Positions 16,722-27,294 of a stretch of 64,000 bases of DNA are shown one piece after another; within the stretch, counting starts at the first letter, position 1; every line of letters begins with the position of its first letter. This DNA is from Bacteroidales bacterium. GTDB taxonomy: Bacteria; Bacteroidota; Bacteroidia; Bacteroidales; VadinHA17. A program made the position numbers and the translations under genes. The notes under the pieces were generated by a model, which had not been told where the DNA came from, did not search any database, and worked only from the letters and a program-made list of their open reading frames with translations. The DNA is taken from contig JAGNKY010000003.1 in assembly GCA_017999895.1 (NCBI GenBank), forward strand, positions 124,001-188,000. The letters are read 5' to 3'.

Positions 16722-17732
16722 CTATTCTTCAACGATTTTATTTTTCAGGCTTTCACTCATCCATGTTACATAATTACCGGAGTCGTCAGAGTAAACAAAA
16801 TAAGCTTCGAATTCCGGATGATTTTCCATAAACTCAATTGATTTTTCTATACCCATAACCATACAGGCAGTAGCCACTGCATCGGCAACCGAACATTTAT
16901 CGGCAACAACGGTTGCACTTAGAAGTCTGTTACGTGCAGGATATCCGGTCGCCGGATCAATGGTATGAGAATATTTTATTCCATTCTCGATATAAAATTT
17001 TCTATAATTACCTGATGTTGCTACTGCCCCTCCGCTCATCTCAATTATTGCCTGCAGATTTTCTCCAGGAAAAATATTGTTGTCGAAAGGCTTGTCAATT
17101 CCGATTCTCCATGGTTTTCCATTCTTTGTGCCCTTTACTTTTACTTCTCCTCCTATTTCAACAAGGTAATTTTTAACTCCGAGTGAATCGAAAAACCTGC
17201 TTATCACGTCTGCAGTATAACCTTGTGCTATTGCATTTAGATCTAAAATAATTCCGGAATTATCTTTTACAAGCCTGTTATTTTCTATCCTTACCTTATT
17301 GTATCCAACAAGATTTAGCAAACTATCCAGTTTATCGGAGTCAAATTCTTTTTTCTCATTGGGTCCGAAGCCCCAGGCACGCACAAGAGGGCCTAATGTG
17401 ATATCAAAAGCTCCGCCTGTAAGTTCCGATATCTCCTGAGAGATATCGAACACTTCTTTAAAATATTTTCCAACTTCAATATTCTCACCTCTGTTTAATT
17501 TCGAAATAACAGAAGAATCATTATAAATCGAAAGGGAATAGTCAATGTCGCGCAGAATTCTTTTTACGCCCGACTCCACTTTTTCTTTGGATATGCCACG
17601 ATGTTTTTCATAAATAATACTATATGATGTACCCTGGGTGGAACCGGAAATGCGAATAAAATTATCCTTTTTACTGCATGCTGCTAAAGTTAGTGCAGTC
17701 AATAAAAAGATAAATCCGAAATTCTGTTTCAT
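16722..17732 (-). CDS. apbE: FAD:protein FMN transferase ApbE
   Basis: About 336 residues from the ATG at 17732. The chosen start gives a lipoprotein signal with lipobox LTLAAC (Cys19); the open frame begins at 17777. Family motifs are FDITLGPLVRAWGFG, LDLNAIAQGYTAD, VEIGGEV, WRIGIDKPF, GGAVATSGNYRKF and SHTIDPATGYP. ApbE joins FMN covalently to Thr residues of NqrB and NqrC, and it directly follows the nqr operon in the same direction, 84 bases behind nqrF, which fits that task. Confidence 0.94.
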   Translation of the reverse strand: MKQNFGFIFLLTALTLAACSKKDNFIRISGSTQGTSYSIIYEKHRGISKEKVESGVKRILRDIDYSLSIYNDSSVISKLNRGENIEVGKYFKEVFDISQEISELTGGAFDITLGPLVRAWGFGPNEKKEFDSDKLDSLLNLVGYNKVRIENNRLVKDNSGIILDLNAIAQGYTADVISRFFDSLGVKNYLVEIGGEVKVKGTKNGKPWRIGIDKPFDNNIFPGENLQAIIEMSGGAVATSGNYRKFYIENGIKYSHTIDPATGYPARNRLLSATVVADKCSVADAVATACMVMGIEKSIEFMENHPEFEAYFVYSDDSGNYVTWMSESLKNKIVEE

Positions 17733-17816
17733 TTCTGTTAAAACATGATCAAGAAAATATAATCCAAAAATACTCAAATAAAAAAGGCAAAAAACCTATA
17801 TAAACAGTTTATCGTT

Positions 17817-19070
17817 TTATATTCCAAAATCATCGAATGCAATATTTTCTTTCGGGATTCCTAGATCATCGAGCATTTTGATTACTGCCTTGTTCATCAT
17901 TGGTGGCCCGCAGAAATAATATTCAATTTCTTCCGGAGCACTATGTCTTGAAAGGTAATTATCATAAAGAACCTGATGAATGAAACCGGTATATCCGTTC
18001 CAGTTGTCTTCGGGAAGAGGTTCGGAAAGAGCTATATGGAAGCTAAAGTTGGGAAATTCTTTTTGTATTTCCTCAAATTCTTCGCGGTAAAATATTTCTC
18101 TCAGCGATCTTGCTCCGTACCAGTAAGAAACTTTTCTAGTCGTCTTCAATGTTTTGAAAAGGTGGAATATGTGTGATCGCAATGGGGCCATACCTGCTCC
18201 ACCTCCGATATATATCATTTCAGCATTCGTGTTTTTAATATGAAATTCGCCATAAGGGCCTGAAATCATTACTTTGTGGCCCGGTTTTCTTGAAAAAATA
18301 TATGTCGAACAGATTCCAGGAGGAACTTTCATGAATCTCTTCTTTACTTCATCCCATGGCGGTGTGGCAATACGGACATTAAGCTTGATTATGTTTTTTT
18401 CGGCCGGGTAATTTGCCATTGAATATGCTCGACATGTTTCTTCATTGTTTTTCACTTTCAGCTTCCACATTTCGTATCTGTCCCATTCGTCTCTAAATTG
18501 TTCTTCGATGTCAAAGTCACGGAATGAGGCTTCATATTCAGGAACATAAATCTGGATATATTCTCCGGGTTCGAAATTAAATGTTTCGTTTTCGGGAAGT
18601 TTAACGACAAACTCTTTAATAAAGGTTGCCACGTTTCGGTTTGAAATAACTTCACATTGAAATTTTTTTACTTCAAGTAATGCTTCAGGTACTTTCACAA
18701 CCATGTCGCTCTTTACCTTTACCTGACATCCGAGTCGCCAGTTATTTAGCTGTTCCTTACGTTTGAGAAAGCTTGTCTCGGTAGGCAATATTGTTCCTCC
18801 TCCTGATAAAACCTGGCATTTGCACATGCCGCAGGTTCCCTTCCCACCACAGGCTGAAGGCAGATATATTCCGTTTGAAGAAAGAGTGAATAACAGATTT
18901 GAACCAGGTGTTACTGTTATTTCCCTATTGTTGACCTTTATAGTTACTTTGCCCAACGGGGTAAGCTTGTTCTGGGCATAGAGAAGTACAGTTATCAGAA
19001 GGATAGTAATCAGAAGAAAAACGACAATACTTAAAAGAATTGTTCCTGCCGTTGTGTTTATAAAAGTCAT
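17817..19070 (-). CDS. nqrF: Na+-translocating NADH:quinone reductase subunit F
   Basis: 417 residues. An N-terminal membrane helix (about 11-31) is followed by a 2Fe-2S domain with Cys74, Cys80, Cys83 and Cys115, the spacing of V. cholerae NqrF. Then come the FAD domain (AYSMANYP) and the NAD-binding domain ([22 protein letters not shown]). This subunit takes electrons from NADH and passes them into the complex. Confidence 0.96.
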   Translation of the reverse strand: MTFINTTAGTILLSIVVFLLITILLITVLLYAQNKLTPLGKVTIKVNNREITVTPGSNLLFTLSSNGIYLPSACGGKGTCGMCKCQVLSGGGTILPTETSFLKRKEQLNNWRLGCQVKVKSDMVVKVPEALLEVKKFQCEVISNRNVATFIKEFVVKLPENETFNFEPGEYIQIYVPEYEASFRDFDIEEQFRDEWDRYEMWKLKVKNNEETCRAYSMANYPAEKNIIKLNVRIATPPWDEVKKRFMKVPPGICSTYIFSRKPGHKVMISGPYGEFHIKNTNAEMIYIGGGAGMAPLRSHIFHLFKTLKTTRKVSYWYGARSLREIFYREEFEEIQKEFPNFSFHIALSEPLPEDNWNGYTGFIHQVLYDNYLSRHSAPEEIEYYFCGPPMMNKAVIKMLDDLGIPKENIAFDDFGI

Positions 19071-19095
19071 AATTGTTTACAGTTCTTAAATTTTA

Positions 19096-19713
19096 TTAAA
19101 GTTTAATTCCCATCAATCCCATAAATGCTATTGCCATGAGTCCTGTCAGAATAAATGTAATACCCAGTCCTCTGAGTGGTGCCGGTACATTGCTGTAGCG
19201 CATTTTTTCGCGTATTGCAGCGAGGCTCACAATAGCAAGCAACCAGCCGATGCCAGAGCCAAAAGCAAAAGATATAACCTCGCCCATATTGTTGTATTCA
19301 CGTTCCTGCATAAAGAGAGAAGCGCCGAGTATAGCACAGTTTACGGCAATAAGTGGAAGAAATATACCAAGTGAGTTATAAAGCGATGGAGAGAATTTTT
19401 CGACAACCATTTCAACTATTTGAACTATTGCGGCGATCACTGCGATAAATATCATAAAAGAAAGAAAGCTAAGATCGACTTCGGCAAATCCTTTCCCCAG
19501 CCATACCAGTGCGCCCTTTTTTAAAATATAAGTATCGATCAGATAATTAACCGGAACTGTTATCACAAGTACAAAGGTCACAGCAATACCCAATCCAACC
19601 GATGTTTTTACAGTTTTAGAAACTGCAAGATAAGAGCACATACCAAGGAAGTATGCGAAGATCATGTTGTCGATGAAAACCGATTTTATAAAAATATTTA
19701 GAATATTTTCCAT
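19096..19713 (-). CDS. nqrE: Na+-translocating NADH:quinone reductase subunit E
   Basis: 205-residue integral membrane subunit of about six helices, with the paired Cys-containing segments [12 protein letters not shown] and AVNCAILG that hold the intramembrane Fe site shared with NqrD. It lies 11 bases behind nqrD and 25 bases before nqrF. Confidence 0.95.
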   Translation of the reverse strand: MENILNIFIKSVFIDNMIFAYFLGMCSYLAVSKTVKTSVGLGIAVTFVLVITVPVNYLIDTYILKKGALVWLGKGFAEVDLSFLSFMIFIAVIAAIVQIVEMVVEKFSPSLYNSLGIFLPLIAVNCAILGASLFMQEREYNNMGEVISFAFGSGIGWLLAIVSLAAIREKMRYSNVPAPLRGLGITFILTGLMAIAFMGLMGIKL

Positions 19714-19724
19714 ATAACTGCGGT

Positions 19725-20384
19725 TTATTTTTGTTCGATAAGGCTCTTATTTCGGCTTCGTTGTAACCATATTAAAAGGCCTAGAATAATCAAGGCCATA
19801 GGTGGAAGAATCATCAGACCGTTATTTTCATAACCGATGGAATAGAGTCCCAATTTCCGGATAACAGGATAACCAAGTATAGTGCCAGAACCAAATAATT
19901 CTCTGAAAAAAGAGACAATGATAAGAATTAAGCCGTAACCTGCTCCGTTCCCCAATCCGTCGAGAAACGACTGCCATGGTTTGTTGTATAATGCAAAAGC
20001 TTCGAGCCTGCCCATAATAATACAGTTCGTGATAATGAGCCCCACAAACACGGAAAGCTGTTTGCTCACGTCGAATGCATAAGCCTTAAGTATCTGGTCA
20101 ACAATAATTACCAGTGTGGCGATGACAACAAGCTGAACGATAATCCTTATACGTTCGGGAATGTATGACCTCATCGAAGAAATGATAAGATTTGAGACTG
20201 AAACAACAATAGTCACCGAAAGCGCCATAACAAGTGCAGGTTTTAATTTAACAGTTACAGCAAGAGCCGAACAGATACCGAGCACCTGTATTATAACAGG
20301 GTTGTTTTTACCTATCGGTGAGGTTATTAGTTTCATGTTTTTTGCCGAAAAGAGCGGCTCTTTTACTTTTATTTTTGTATCCAT
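19725..20384 (-). CDS. nqrD: Na+-translocating NADH:quinone reductase subunit D
   Basis: 219 residues from the ATG at 20384 (MDTKIKVKE); an upstream in-frame ATG at 20417 lies inside nqrC. It is a six-helix membrane subunit, homologous to NqrE, with LGICSALAV and [14 protein letters not shown] carrying the Cys residues of the Fe centre. Its start directly follows the nqrC stop codon. Confidence 0.95.
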   Translation of the reverse strand: MDTKIKVKEPLFSAKNMKLITSPIGKNNPVIIQVLGICSALAVTVKLKPALVMALSVTIVVSVSNLIISSMRSYIPERIRIIVQLVVIATLVIIVDQILKAYAFDVSKQLSVFVGLIITNCIIMGRLEAFALYNKPWQSFLDGLGNGAGYGLILIIVSFFRELFGSGTILGYPVIRKLGLYSIGYENNGLMILPPMALIILGLLIWLQRSRNKSLIEQK

Positions 20385-20385
20385 A

Positions 20386-21087
20386 TTATTCAGCGTTTTT
20401 CTTAAGGTAATCAACATATCTTTCTATACAGTTATAAAGCATTGCTTCAAGAGCTTTACTTGTAATTGTTCCTCCTGAAATTGCATCAACAGAGTGATTC
20501 TCGATACGTTTTTCGTTCGACTTCAATACTTTAACGGAAACAAACTTTCCATCTTCAAAAATTTTCAATCCGGCAAATTGTTTTTCAAATGCCGGAGTGT
20601 TGATTTCTGCTCCAAGACCTGGTGTTTCACCCTTATGGTCGAATGTTGCTCCATAGATAGTATTCATGTCGGACTTAAAAGAAATATAGCCCCAGATCGG
20701 GCCCCATAGTCCTTTCCCTTCGAGAGGCACAATTGTTATTTTTTCACCTTCATCATTTTTTGCAATGAAAACAGGCAGGTTTTGCTCCTCAACAGGTTTT
20801 TTTTCTTCAATCCTCATCTCTACCTTAAAAGCATCAATACCTGATTTAATTTCTCCTTTTGAGTTAATAACAAAACTTTCGATAATATACTTTGAATAAA
20901 GTTCATCTGCATTGCTGAAATCGGCAGAAATATTTATTGATTCGAGAATACTTTTTTTCTTTTCGAGTTCGAGGTTCCGGGCCTGACGTGGCTGAAGCAA
21001 AGTTGCAGCCAGAGAAAGTATTATAGCCACAACTATAACCAAGACTGATGAAAAAAAGAAGATATATCTGTTACTGAACTGTTTCAT
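20386..21087 (-). CDS. nqrC: Na+-translocating NADH:quinone reductase subunit C
   Basis: 233 residues with one N-terminal helix (about 10-31) and a periplasmic FMN-binding domain. The flavinylation motif reads DAISGGTIT, so the FMN-bearing Thr is expected at 207; the common form is SGAT, and Ala is replaced by Gly here. The start overlaps nqrB by four bases. ApbE, encoded downstream, should attach the FMN. Confidence 0.94.
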   Translation of the reverse strand: MKQFSNRYIFFFSSVLVIVVAIILSLAATLLQPRQARNLELEKKKSILESINISADFSNADELYSKYIIESFVINSKGEIKSGIDAFKVEMRIEEKKPVEEQNLPVFIAKNDEGEKITIVPLEGKGLWGPIWGYISFKSDMNTIYGATFDHKGETPGLGAEINTPAFEKQFAGLKIFEDGKFVSVKVLKSNEKRIENHSVDAISGGTITSKALEAMLYNCIERYVDYLKKNAE

Positions 21088-22259
21088 CTGACATTGGAGT
21101 TAAGTGTGACTTTGGCTCTTTTAAGTCTTTTTCTGATATTTGCCTCCACGACGTAATGATCAATAAGAGGCGCAAACACATTCATAAGCAGAATTGCAAG
21201 CATCATTCCTTCGGGATATGCTGGATTTACAACACGTATAAGTATTGCAAGCAATCCTATCAGGAATCCATATATCCATTTTCCTGTTTCAGTCTGAGCT
21301 CCAGTCACAGGGTCAGTAGCCATAAAGACTGCACCGAAAGCAAACCCGCCCATAACAATGTGATAATAAAATGGCAATTGCATATACTCATTTGCTCCGA
21401 TAATATTTAGAAGTATCCCCATAAAAATACCTCCGGCAAATACACTTGTAATAATTTTCCAGCTTCCGATGCCAGTTAAAATCAATAGTGCAGCGCCTAT
21501 CAGAATTGCAATTTTGGATGTTTCGCCTACGGAACCCGGGATTGTTCCAATAAACATCTCCATGAATGAGGGCAGCGATTCAGTGTGATTCTGAGCAAGA
21601 AGCGACAAAGGTGTTGCACCACTAAAACCGTCAATTACGCCTTTCCCCTGAGTAAGACCCTCGATCCATACTTTATCCCCCGTAATCCACTTAGGGTAGC
21701 TGAAAAATAGGAAAGCCCGTGCGATGAGTGCAGGATTGAATATATTCATACCCGTCCCGCCAAAAATCTCCTTACCTAATATGACGGCGAAAGCAGTAGC
21801 CAGAGCCAGCATCCAGAGAGGGATATCTATCGGCACAATCATCGGAATAAGTATTCCGGTGACAAGAAAGCCTTCATTAATTTCATGTCCTCTTATCTGT
21901 GCAGAAATGAATTCAATTGCAAGTCCGGTAACATAAGTGACGATTATCAGCGGAAGCAATTTCACAAATCCAAACCAAAACGTCTGTAAAAAGCCTGCCT
22001 CAACGCCAACCGACCGGTAATGCTGAAAACCGGTATTCCACATACCGAAAAGTAATGGAGGGAAAAGCGCTAAAATCATAACCGACATAACGCGTTTAAG
22101 ATCGATGCTATCGCGTATATGAGCTCCTGTAGTTGTGACAGTATTGGGCACATAGAGAAAGCTCTCAAAACCTTCGAATACTGATCTTAATTTTTCGAAT
22201 TTGCCTCCTTCAGTAAAGTGGATTTTTATATTATCAATCTTTTCCCTTAAAGATTTCAT
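21084..22259 (-). CDS. nqrB: Na+-translocating NADH:quinone reductase subunit B
   Basis: 391-residue membrane subunit of about ten helices. The covalent FMN site is DGFSGATPLS with Thr216. It also carries the riboflavin and quinone region near the sodium path in this family. It lies 22 bases behind nqrA and overlaps nqrC. Confidence 0.96.
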   Translation of the reverse strand: MKSLREKIDNIKIHFTEGGKFEKLRSVFEGFESFLYVPNTVTTTGAHIRDSIDLKRVMSVMILALFPPLLFGMWNTGFQHYRSVGVEAGFLQTFWFGFVKLLPLIIVTYVTGLAIEFISAQIRGHEINEGFLVTGILIPMIVPIDIPLWMLALATAFAVILGKEIFGGTGMNIFNPALIARAFLFFSYPKWITGDKVWIEGLTQGKGVIDGFSGATPLSLLAQNHTESLPSFMEMFIGTIPGSVGETSKIAILIGAALLILTGIGSWKIITSVFAGGIFMGILLNIIGANEYMQLPFYYHIVMGGFAFGAVFMATDPVTGAQTETGKWIYGFLIGLLAILIRVVNPAYPEGMMLAILLMNVFAPLIDHYVVEANIRKRLKRAKVTLNSNVR

Positions 22260-22281
22260 TCTATCACTAAACAGTTTATAA

Positions 22282-23634
22282 TTAACTCATTTCTTTTATC
22301 ATCATGTTTATGCCCTGTCGTATTATTGTCTGTATTTCCATTTTTGAGGGGCAAATAAATTCGCAAAGTGCAAAATCTTCCTCGGCAACTTCATAAATGC
22401 CGAGATTTTCCATCATTTCAATGTCTTCTGCAAGTATTGCTTTTAAAAGCTGCATTGGATAAATATCCATAGGCAGTACTTTTTCGTAAAGACCTGTCAT
22501 TACAAAAGGTCTATGGCTACCATGCAAATTTGTATCGAGCCTGTATTCCTTCTTTTTGAATATAGAAGACAGAAATGCTCTGGAAAAGCTGTATTTATTA
22601 ATACCGGGTAAAGCCCATCCGAAAAGCTCATAATAATTTCCTTCGGGTATTACAGAAATCATCGAATCGTAGAAACCAAGAAATCCATTAATACCTACAT
22701 TTGTACCTGTAAGCACATTACCACTAATATATCTGACAATACCTTCTTTTATATTGCCTGCAACTATATCTTTTATACAGGCTCCATTCCTTACCTTATA
22801 ATACCCAGGGCTTTGGACTTCGGAGCCTGTCAGAGCGATTATACGTTCATTCTTGTATATCCCTTCTTCGAAAAGTCTTCCAAGTGTAACAATATCCTGC
22901 AGATTCACATACCATATTACCTCACCTTTATTCACAGGGTCGATATGATTGATATGTACTCCTATATTACCAGCGGGATGGGGACCTTTGAAATATGAGA
23001 TAACTACATTCTTCGCATTTTTAAGAACAGGCGATGGTTCAGTGTCACTATTTAAAATAAGATTTACTTTGCCGTCGGTAAGTTTTGTTAGAACATCAAG
23101 CCCTGTCTGAAAATAGCTGGAGGCAGTATTATCCATCACGAAATTCATATCAGGTGCAAGAGGGGCAGTGTCGAATCCAGAGATAAATATTGATTTCGGC
23201 TTACGTTCAGGCCAGGCAATTATGTGATATGGCCTCTGTCGTATTGCAGGCCATAGGCCGGCCTTCATAATATCCCGTATTATCTCTTCGCGCGTGAGTT
23301 TGGAAACCTCAGCTTTCCCAAAATATTCATATTCATCACCATCTCTCTCAATAACAACTTCAAGGATTTTTCGTTGCTCTCCGCGATTCACCGCTATAAC
23401 TTTGCCACTAACCGGAGAAGTAAATCTTATTTCCGGCCTTACTTTATCAAAAAAAAGTGAAGTGCCAATTTTCACATTATCGCCAGGTTTAACACAAAGG
23501 CTTACAGTAAGTCCAGGAAAATCAGGAGGTTTAATCCCATAAAAAGCAGATAATATTTCCCCATTTAAATGCCTTTCAGCTTTCCCTGCAAGTTTTATAT
23601 CAAATCCTTTTTTTAATTTGTATAATTTTGACAT
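22282..23634 (-). CDS. nqrA: Na+-translocating NADH:quinone reductase subunit A
   Basis: 450 residues, soluble cytoplasmic-side subunit. It starts with the NqrA barrel-sandwich domain (GFDIKLAGKAE ... PGDNVKIGTSLFFDK) and ends with ALCEFICPSKMEIQTIIRQG. It is first in nqrABCDEF-apbE. NQR couples NADH oxidation by quinone, here presumably menaquinone made through mqnB/mqnD, to sodium export. Confidence 0.95.
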   Translation of the reverse strand: MSKLYKLKKGFDIKLAGKAERHLNGEILSAFYGIKPPDFPGLTVSLCVKPGDNVKIGTSLFFDKVRPEIRFTSPVSGKVIAVNRGEQRKILEVVIERDGDEYEYFGKAEVSKLTREEIIRDIMKAGLWPAIRQRPYHIIAWPERKPKSIFISGFDTAPLAPDMNFVMDNTASSYFQTGLDVLTKLTDGKVNLILNSDTEPSPVLKNAKNVVISYFKGPHPAGNIGVHINHIDPVNKGEVIWYVNLQDIVTLGRLFEEGIYKNERIIALTGSEVQSPGYYKVRNGACIKDIVAGNIKEGIVRYISGNVLTGTNVGINGFLGFYDSMISVIPEGNYYELFGWALPGINKYSFSRAFLSSIFKKKEYRLDTNLHGSHRPFVMTGLYEKVLPMDIYPMQLLKAILAEDIEMMENLGIYEVAEEDFALCEFICPSKMEIQTIIRQGINMMIKEMS

Positions 23635-23701
23635 CCTATATATTGTAGCTTATATATTTACAGTGAATTCATTTTTATATTTTTTTATAAAATAAAATTT
23701 T

Positions 23702-23709
23702 CAAATTTA
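23702..23709 (-). promoter_or_regulatory. -7 box TAAATTTG for the nqr operon
   Basis: A perfect TAnnTTTG on the minus strand about 67 bases before the nqrA ATG. No TTG at the usual distance upstream was found, so only the -7 part is supported. Confidence 0.45.
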
Positions 23710-23789
23710 AACTTATCTGGTAAATATTTTTCTTAAATTTTGATTATGATTGTAATTTTAACATTATAAAATATTCAATATCCTATAAA

Positions 23790-25085
23790 GTGAAAATAAT
23801 ATCCCATATCAAAATTTTTGTATCAATATTGATTTTTATTTTGTATTTCAAATCAGGTGTTTCAGGTCAGGAACCGCTATATGACATGATTTTTGATAAG
23901 CGAATAAAGACATTACAATTGTACCGTGAAGGATGGAACCTTTGTTATCCTGTGATAAAACTTAATGGTCAGGAAAGGCTTTTTCTAAATTTCGACTTGC
24001 TTGCCGACATCCCTGAGTCATATTATTATACCATTATTCACTGTGACAAAGACTGGAACGAATCTTCAATATTTCCTTCTGATTATCTTACAGGCTTTAT
24101 GGATGATCAGATTCAAAATTATCGTTCCTCTTTCAATACAAAGGTCAATTATTACCACTACAGTGTGGTAATTCCTAATGAACATATAAGCATAAAACTA
24201 TCAGGAAATTACGTTATAAAGGTTTACCCGACTGGTGAACCTGGAAAACCTGCGTTTACAAAAAGGTTTATGGTATCAGAAGAAATAGCTGGAATAAAGG
24301 CTTATATTCAGAGGCCTCTTCCTGGAGAATTCTATAATACATGTCAGCAAGTGGGATTAAGTGTAAAAATTACACAAATTTCAGTCAGAGATCCATATAA
24401 TGAAATTTTCACTTTTATTTTCAGAAATGGTAATTTCAACGAGGCAAAGGAAAATCTTAAACCCGATTTTGTTATCGGGAACGAACTAAAATTCAACACA
24501 TTATCAAATACTAATATTTTTTATGCAGGTAACGAATACAGATACTTCGATATCAGGTCAATTCATTATACCACTGAATTTGTCAGAAAAATTGATTATG
24601 TGAATGGTCTGTATCACTTTTTTCTCATGCCTTCAGATAACAGAGAGTTTAAACCTTATTTTTTCCGGCAAGATTTTAATGGGAAATATTATGTAGCTGT
24701 TCAGGAGGGCCGGGACATGGATACTGAAGCAGATTATGCTTATGTTTATTTCACTCTTCCGTCGTCCAATGAGATACCTGGTGGAAAAATGTATATTTCC
24801 GGTGCATTAAGCAACTGGTCTTTTACAACAGAAAACCGTATGTCGTATAATTATGAAAAATCTCATTATGAAGGTACTATGCTTTTAAAACAGGGATGGT
24901 ACGATTATGAATATATCTTTCTAAAAGATGGTCAGAAGAGTGCTCCACCTTCATTTTTCGAAGGAAATCATTATGAAACCGAAAACGACTATCTTATTCT
25001 TGTTTACTACCGTAATCCAAGAGAGAGGTTCGACAGGCTTATAGGTTCCGCTATAGCAAATTCCTCAAAAAAAGAAAATTTTTGA
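23790..25085 (+). CDS. Type IX secretion system plug protein (DUF5103)
   Basis: 431 residues starting at GTG 23790, with a signal peptide (to about residue 26, SGVSGQ). The DUF5103 pattern is visible: YYTIIHCDKDWN, LSGNYVIKVY, YFDIRSIHYTTEF, and a C-terminal carbohydrate-binding-module-like part (YISGALSNWSFTTENRM, WYDYEYIF). In Flavobacterium this protein is the plug that closes the periplasmic side of the SprA translocon when no substrate is engaged. It supports a working T9SS in this organism. Confidence 0.85.
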   Translation: MKIISHIKIFVSILIFILYFKSGVSGQEPLYDMIFDKRIKTLQLYREGWNLCYPVIKLNGQERLFLNFDLLADIPESYYYTIIHCDKDWNESSIFPSDYLTGFMDDQIQNYRSSFNTKVNYYHYSVVIPNEHISIKLSGNYVIKVYPTGEPGKPAFTKRFMVSEEIAGIKAYIQRPLPGEFYNTCQQVGLSVKITQISVRDPYNEIFTFIFRNGNFNEAKENLKPDFVIGNELKFNTLSNTNIFYAGNEYRYFDIRSIHYTTEFVRKIDYVNGLYHFFLMPSDNREFKPYFFRQDFNGKYYVAVQEGRDMDTEADYAYVYFTLPSSNEIPGGKMYISGALSNWSFTTENRMSYNYEKSHYEGTMLLKQGWYDYEYIFLKDGQKSAPPSFFEGNHYETENDYLILVYYRNPRERFDRLIGSAIANSSKKENF

Positions 25086-25200
25086 TTTTCATTCATTTCT
25101 TTTAAAATTTTATTTAAATCTCGGCGGATGCAATAAATAATGCTTATGTTGCAAATAATTTATTCAAAAATTAGAGGATGAATATAAAATTAAAATATTA

Positions 25201-25208
25201 TAATTTTG
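25201..25208 (+). promoter_or_regulatory. -7 box TAATTTTG just before the ftsB/divIC-type gene
   Basis: A perfect TAnnTTTG box ends only five bases before the GTG start at 25213, so transcription would begin at or next to the start codon, implying a leaderless message. No good upstream TTG is present. Confidence 0.45.
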
Positions 25209-25212
25209 TATT

Positions 25213-25551
25213 GTGAAGATAAGGTTAAAATATGCCGATCATATTCCTCCGCTGCTAAGAAATAAGTATTTTCTGGCAGTTGCAATCTTTCTTGTATGGA
25301 TTTTTCTTCTCGATTCAAACAACCTTATTGACAGATTCGGTCAGATGAATGAAATACGGAAGCTTAAAAAAGAGAAAGAGTATTATGAGAAAAAAATTAA
25401 TGAAGACAAAAAAACTCTTGAGAAGCTGAAGGAAGACAATGATTACTTCGAGAAATTTGCAAGGGAAAAATATCTAATGAAAAAAGAAGATGAAGAGTTA
25501 TTTATTGTTATTACACCCCGTGAGGAACGCACGAAGCATCAACAACAGTAA
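25213..25551 (+). CDS. Septum formation initiator, FtsB/DivIC family
   Basis: 112 residues from a GTG. One transmembrane helix (about 20-36) is followed by a coiled coil (EIRKLKKEKEYYEKKINEDKKTLEKL, shown in part) and the ending FAREKYLMKKEDEELFIV, which is typical of FtsB/DivIC. It joins the divisome with FtsL and FtsQ homologues. GTG is preferred because no ATG occurs before the helix. Confidence 0.85.
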   Translation: MKIRLKYADHIPPLLRNKYFLAVAIFLVWIFLLDSNNLIDRFGQMNEIRKLKKEKEYYEKKINEDKKTLEKLKEDNDYFEKFAREKYLMKKEDEELFIVITPREERTKHQQQ

Positions 25552-25565
25552 AGTAAACTTAATCC

Positions 25566-26165
25566 TTATTTCTTTTCAGCCCTGTATTTGTCATTAAGAG
25601 CTTTAAGTACCTTATAAGTAATGTCGAGCACACTATCGGCATACAGAACAGGGCCACCGAAACTTTTTCCCAGTATGAACTGATAATTATATTCTTTCTT
25701 GTTTTCCTCTAAAAACTTAGTGATGTAATCAATTATCTGTCTGTTCATTACTTGTTCCTCTTCCAGGAGATCGCTCTGTAGTTTATCTCTGAGTGAAATC
25801 AGCTCCTGTTGCTGTTGCATAAGAGATTGTTCCATTTGCTGGGCAGTAGCTCTGGTAATCAGACCTTTGCTCACTTTTTCCTGGTAATCTTTTACACTAC
25901 TCTCATACTGTGATCCTTTTGAATTTAGTTCGGCTTCGGCTTTTCTCTGTTTATCAAGAAGATCGTTTCTTCTATCGGCAAACATATCGAAGTTAAAAAT
26001 AATTGTATCAATGTTAACATAAACGATCCCATGTGATTCCGCTACGGTACTACCGACAGGCTCCATTACCCCTTTTGTTTTTTTACCTGTAAAATGTAAT
26101 ACATATAAAGCTGCTACTGCGACAAAAAGCAGGGCGAACAGAATTATTGACAGTTTCTTCATCAT
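25566..26165 (-). CDS. OmpH/Skp-like coiled-coil protein with membrane anchor
   Basis: 199 residues. A hydrophobic N-terminal helix (about 5-25) is followed by the OmpH pattern (IVYVNIDTIIFNFDMFADRRNDL), a long coiled coil, then YNYQFILGKSFGGPVLYADSVLDIT. Skp-type proteins hold unfolded outer-membrane proteins in the periplasm. This copy is longer than the pair at 35679-36754 and may stay anchored to the membrane. Confidence 0.82.
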   Translation of the reverse strand: MMKKLSIILFALLFVAVAALYVLHFTGKKTKGVMEPVGSTVAESHGIVYVNIDTIIFNFDMFADRRNDLLDKQRKAEAELNSKGSQYESSVKDYQEKVSKGLITRATAQQMEQSLMQQQQELISLRDKLQSDLLEEEQVMNRQIIDYITKFLEENKKEYNYQFILGKSFGGPVLYADSVLDITYKVLKALNDKYRAEKK

Positions 26166-26200
26166 TATATTAATTAATTTCTTTCAATGTTTATCATCGG

Positions 26201-26232
26201 CAAATATAAATAATAATAGAAGAAAAAGGCAA
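26201..26232 (-). promoter_or_regulatory. Promoter TTG-N21-TATATTTG for the OmpH-like gene
   Basis: The -7 box TATATTTG (26208 to 26201) is perfect, and TTG at 26232 to 26230 lies 21 bases upstream, within the range known for Bacteroidota. The ATG at 26165 is 36 bases downstream of the box. Confidence 0.6.
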
Positions 26233-26289
26233 CACTGAGTATAACAGGGAAATAAAAAATTTATTATTTGTATTTAAAAGGGTAGTAGT

Positions 26290-27294
26290 TTAAAATTCAG
26301 GACATGGTATTGCTCTGATTCTTTTTTTGTTCCCTGTTATTGAAGATGAAGTAAACTCATAAATAATTGAAATTTCATGAGCTCCTCCTGAAGAGGTTAT
26401 AAGATTTGAAATTGTAAAATCGTAACTATAGCCTATATGTAGTTTGTCGGTTTTTATCCCAATCAGACCGATTACTGCATCGCCTGCCTGAGATGTCATA
26501 AAAGGAATTCCGCGGTACCATAATCCCAGTATAATAGGGCTTTTATAGTAATAAAGGCCTATGTCGGTCTGATAGAACTTACTTTGTGTCTGGAAATTTA
26601 CAGCTATTGAAAATGCCTCCACCATTTTTTTCATGAGACGTGTTTTCCCTGAAATTCTAACTCCTCCATACATATTAAATTTTATTGGCAATTTTGATTC
26701 GTCACCATAAAATGATTGTTTTGGTGTAAAAAGATGGTCGAGTGTAAAACCTGCCCAAATCTGGTCGTTATAAGCAAGTGCTGAAGTAGCAAAATCCACA
26801 TCTGCAACTTTATCGAAAGGAGGCGGAGTTACGGGCGGCGTAGTACCGCTTCCTGTTATCTGGCTTGCAAAAACAAGTTTATAAATATCCAGCCCAAGGT
26901 AATAAAACTTGAAATGAACGCCGGGCCTGATATGCCAGTCCTGTGAAATGTTAAAATCATAGGAATAAAGTATTCCTATATTTGTTGTACTCAGGTCGCC
27001 CGATCCGGCCACATCGTATGTAGCAAGTAAACCCACACCTGAGTTGAAATTTGGCATTGCCTTGTCGAATGATATACTATAAGTATGAAAAACGCCCGGG
27101 ATTGAAGGCCACTGATTACGATAGTTTATTCCCAATCTAAAATCTTCTGTAGAGCCAGCAAATGATGGAGAAAGGTAAAGCTGATTAGCATAGAACTGAG
27201 AAAATGTTGGATCCTGTCCGAATGCATTACCTGCAAAGAGATAAAAAAACAGTATTAAAAAATATTTATACCTTCTTAGCAAATCAGGATACAT
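26290..27294 (-). CDS. PorP/SprF family T9SS outer-membrane protein
   Basis: 334 residues with a signal peptide (to AFGQ near residue 27) and the family start DPTFSQFYANQLYLSPSFAGS. Beta-strand patterns of an outer-membrane barrel continue to YSYDFTISNL and IIYEF. SprF-type proteins are needed to export and attach T9SS substrates that carry type B sorting domains. The gene lies just behind a gene for such a protein (27469-28746), so they are probably a cognate pair. Confidence 0.9.
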   Translation of the reverse strand: MYPDLLRRYKYFLILFFYLFAGNAFGQDPTFSQFYANQLYLSPSFAGSTEDFRLGINYRNQWPSIPGVFHTYSISFDKAMPNFNSGVGLLATYDVAGSGDLSTTNIGILYSYDFNISQDWHIRPGVHFKFYYLGLDIYKLVFASQITGSGTTPPVTPPPFDKVADVDFATSALAYNDQIWAGFTLDHLFTPKQSFYGDESKLPIKFNMYGGVRISGKTRLMKKMVEAFSIAVNFQTQSKFYQTDIGLYYYKSPIILGLWYRGIPFMTSQAGDAVIGLIGIKTDKLHIGYSYDFTISNLITSSGGAHEISIIYEFTSSSITGNKKRIRAIPCPEF

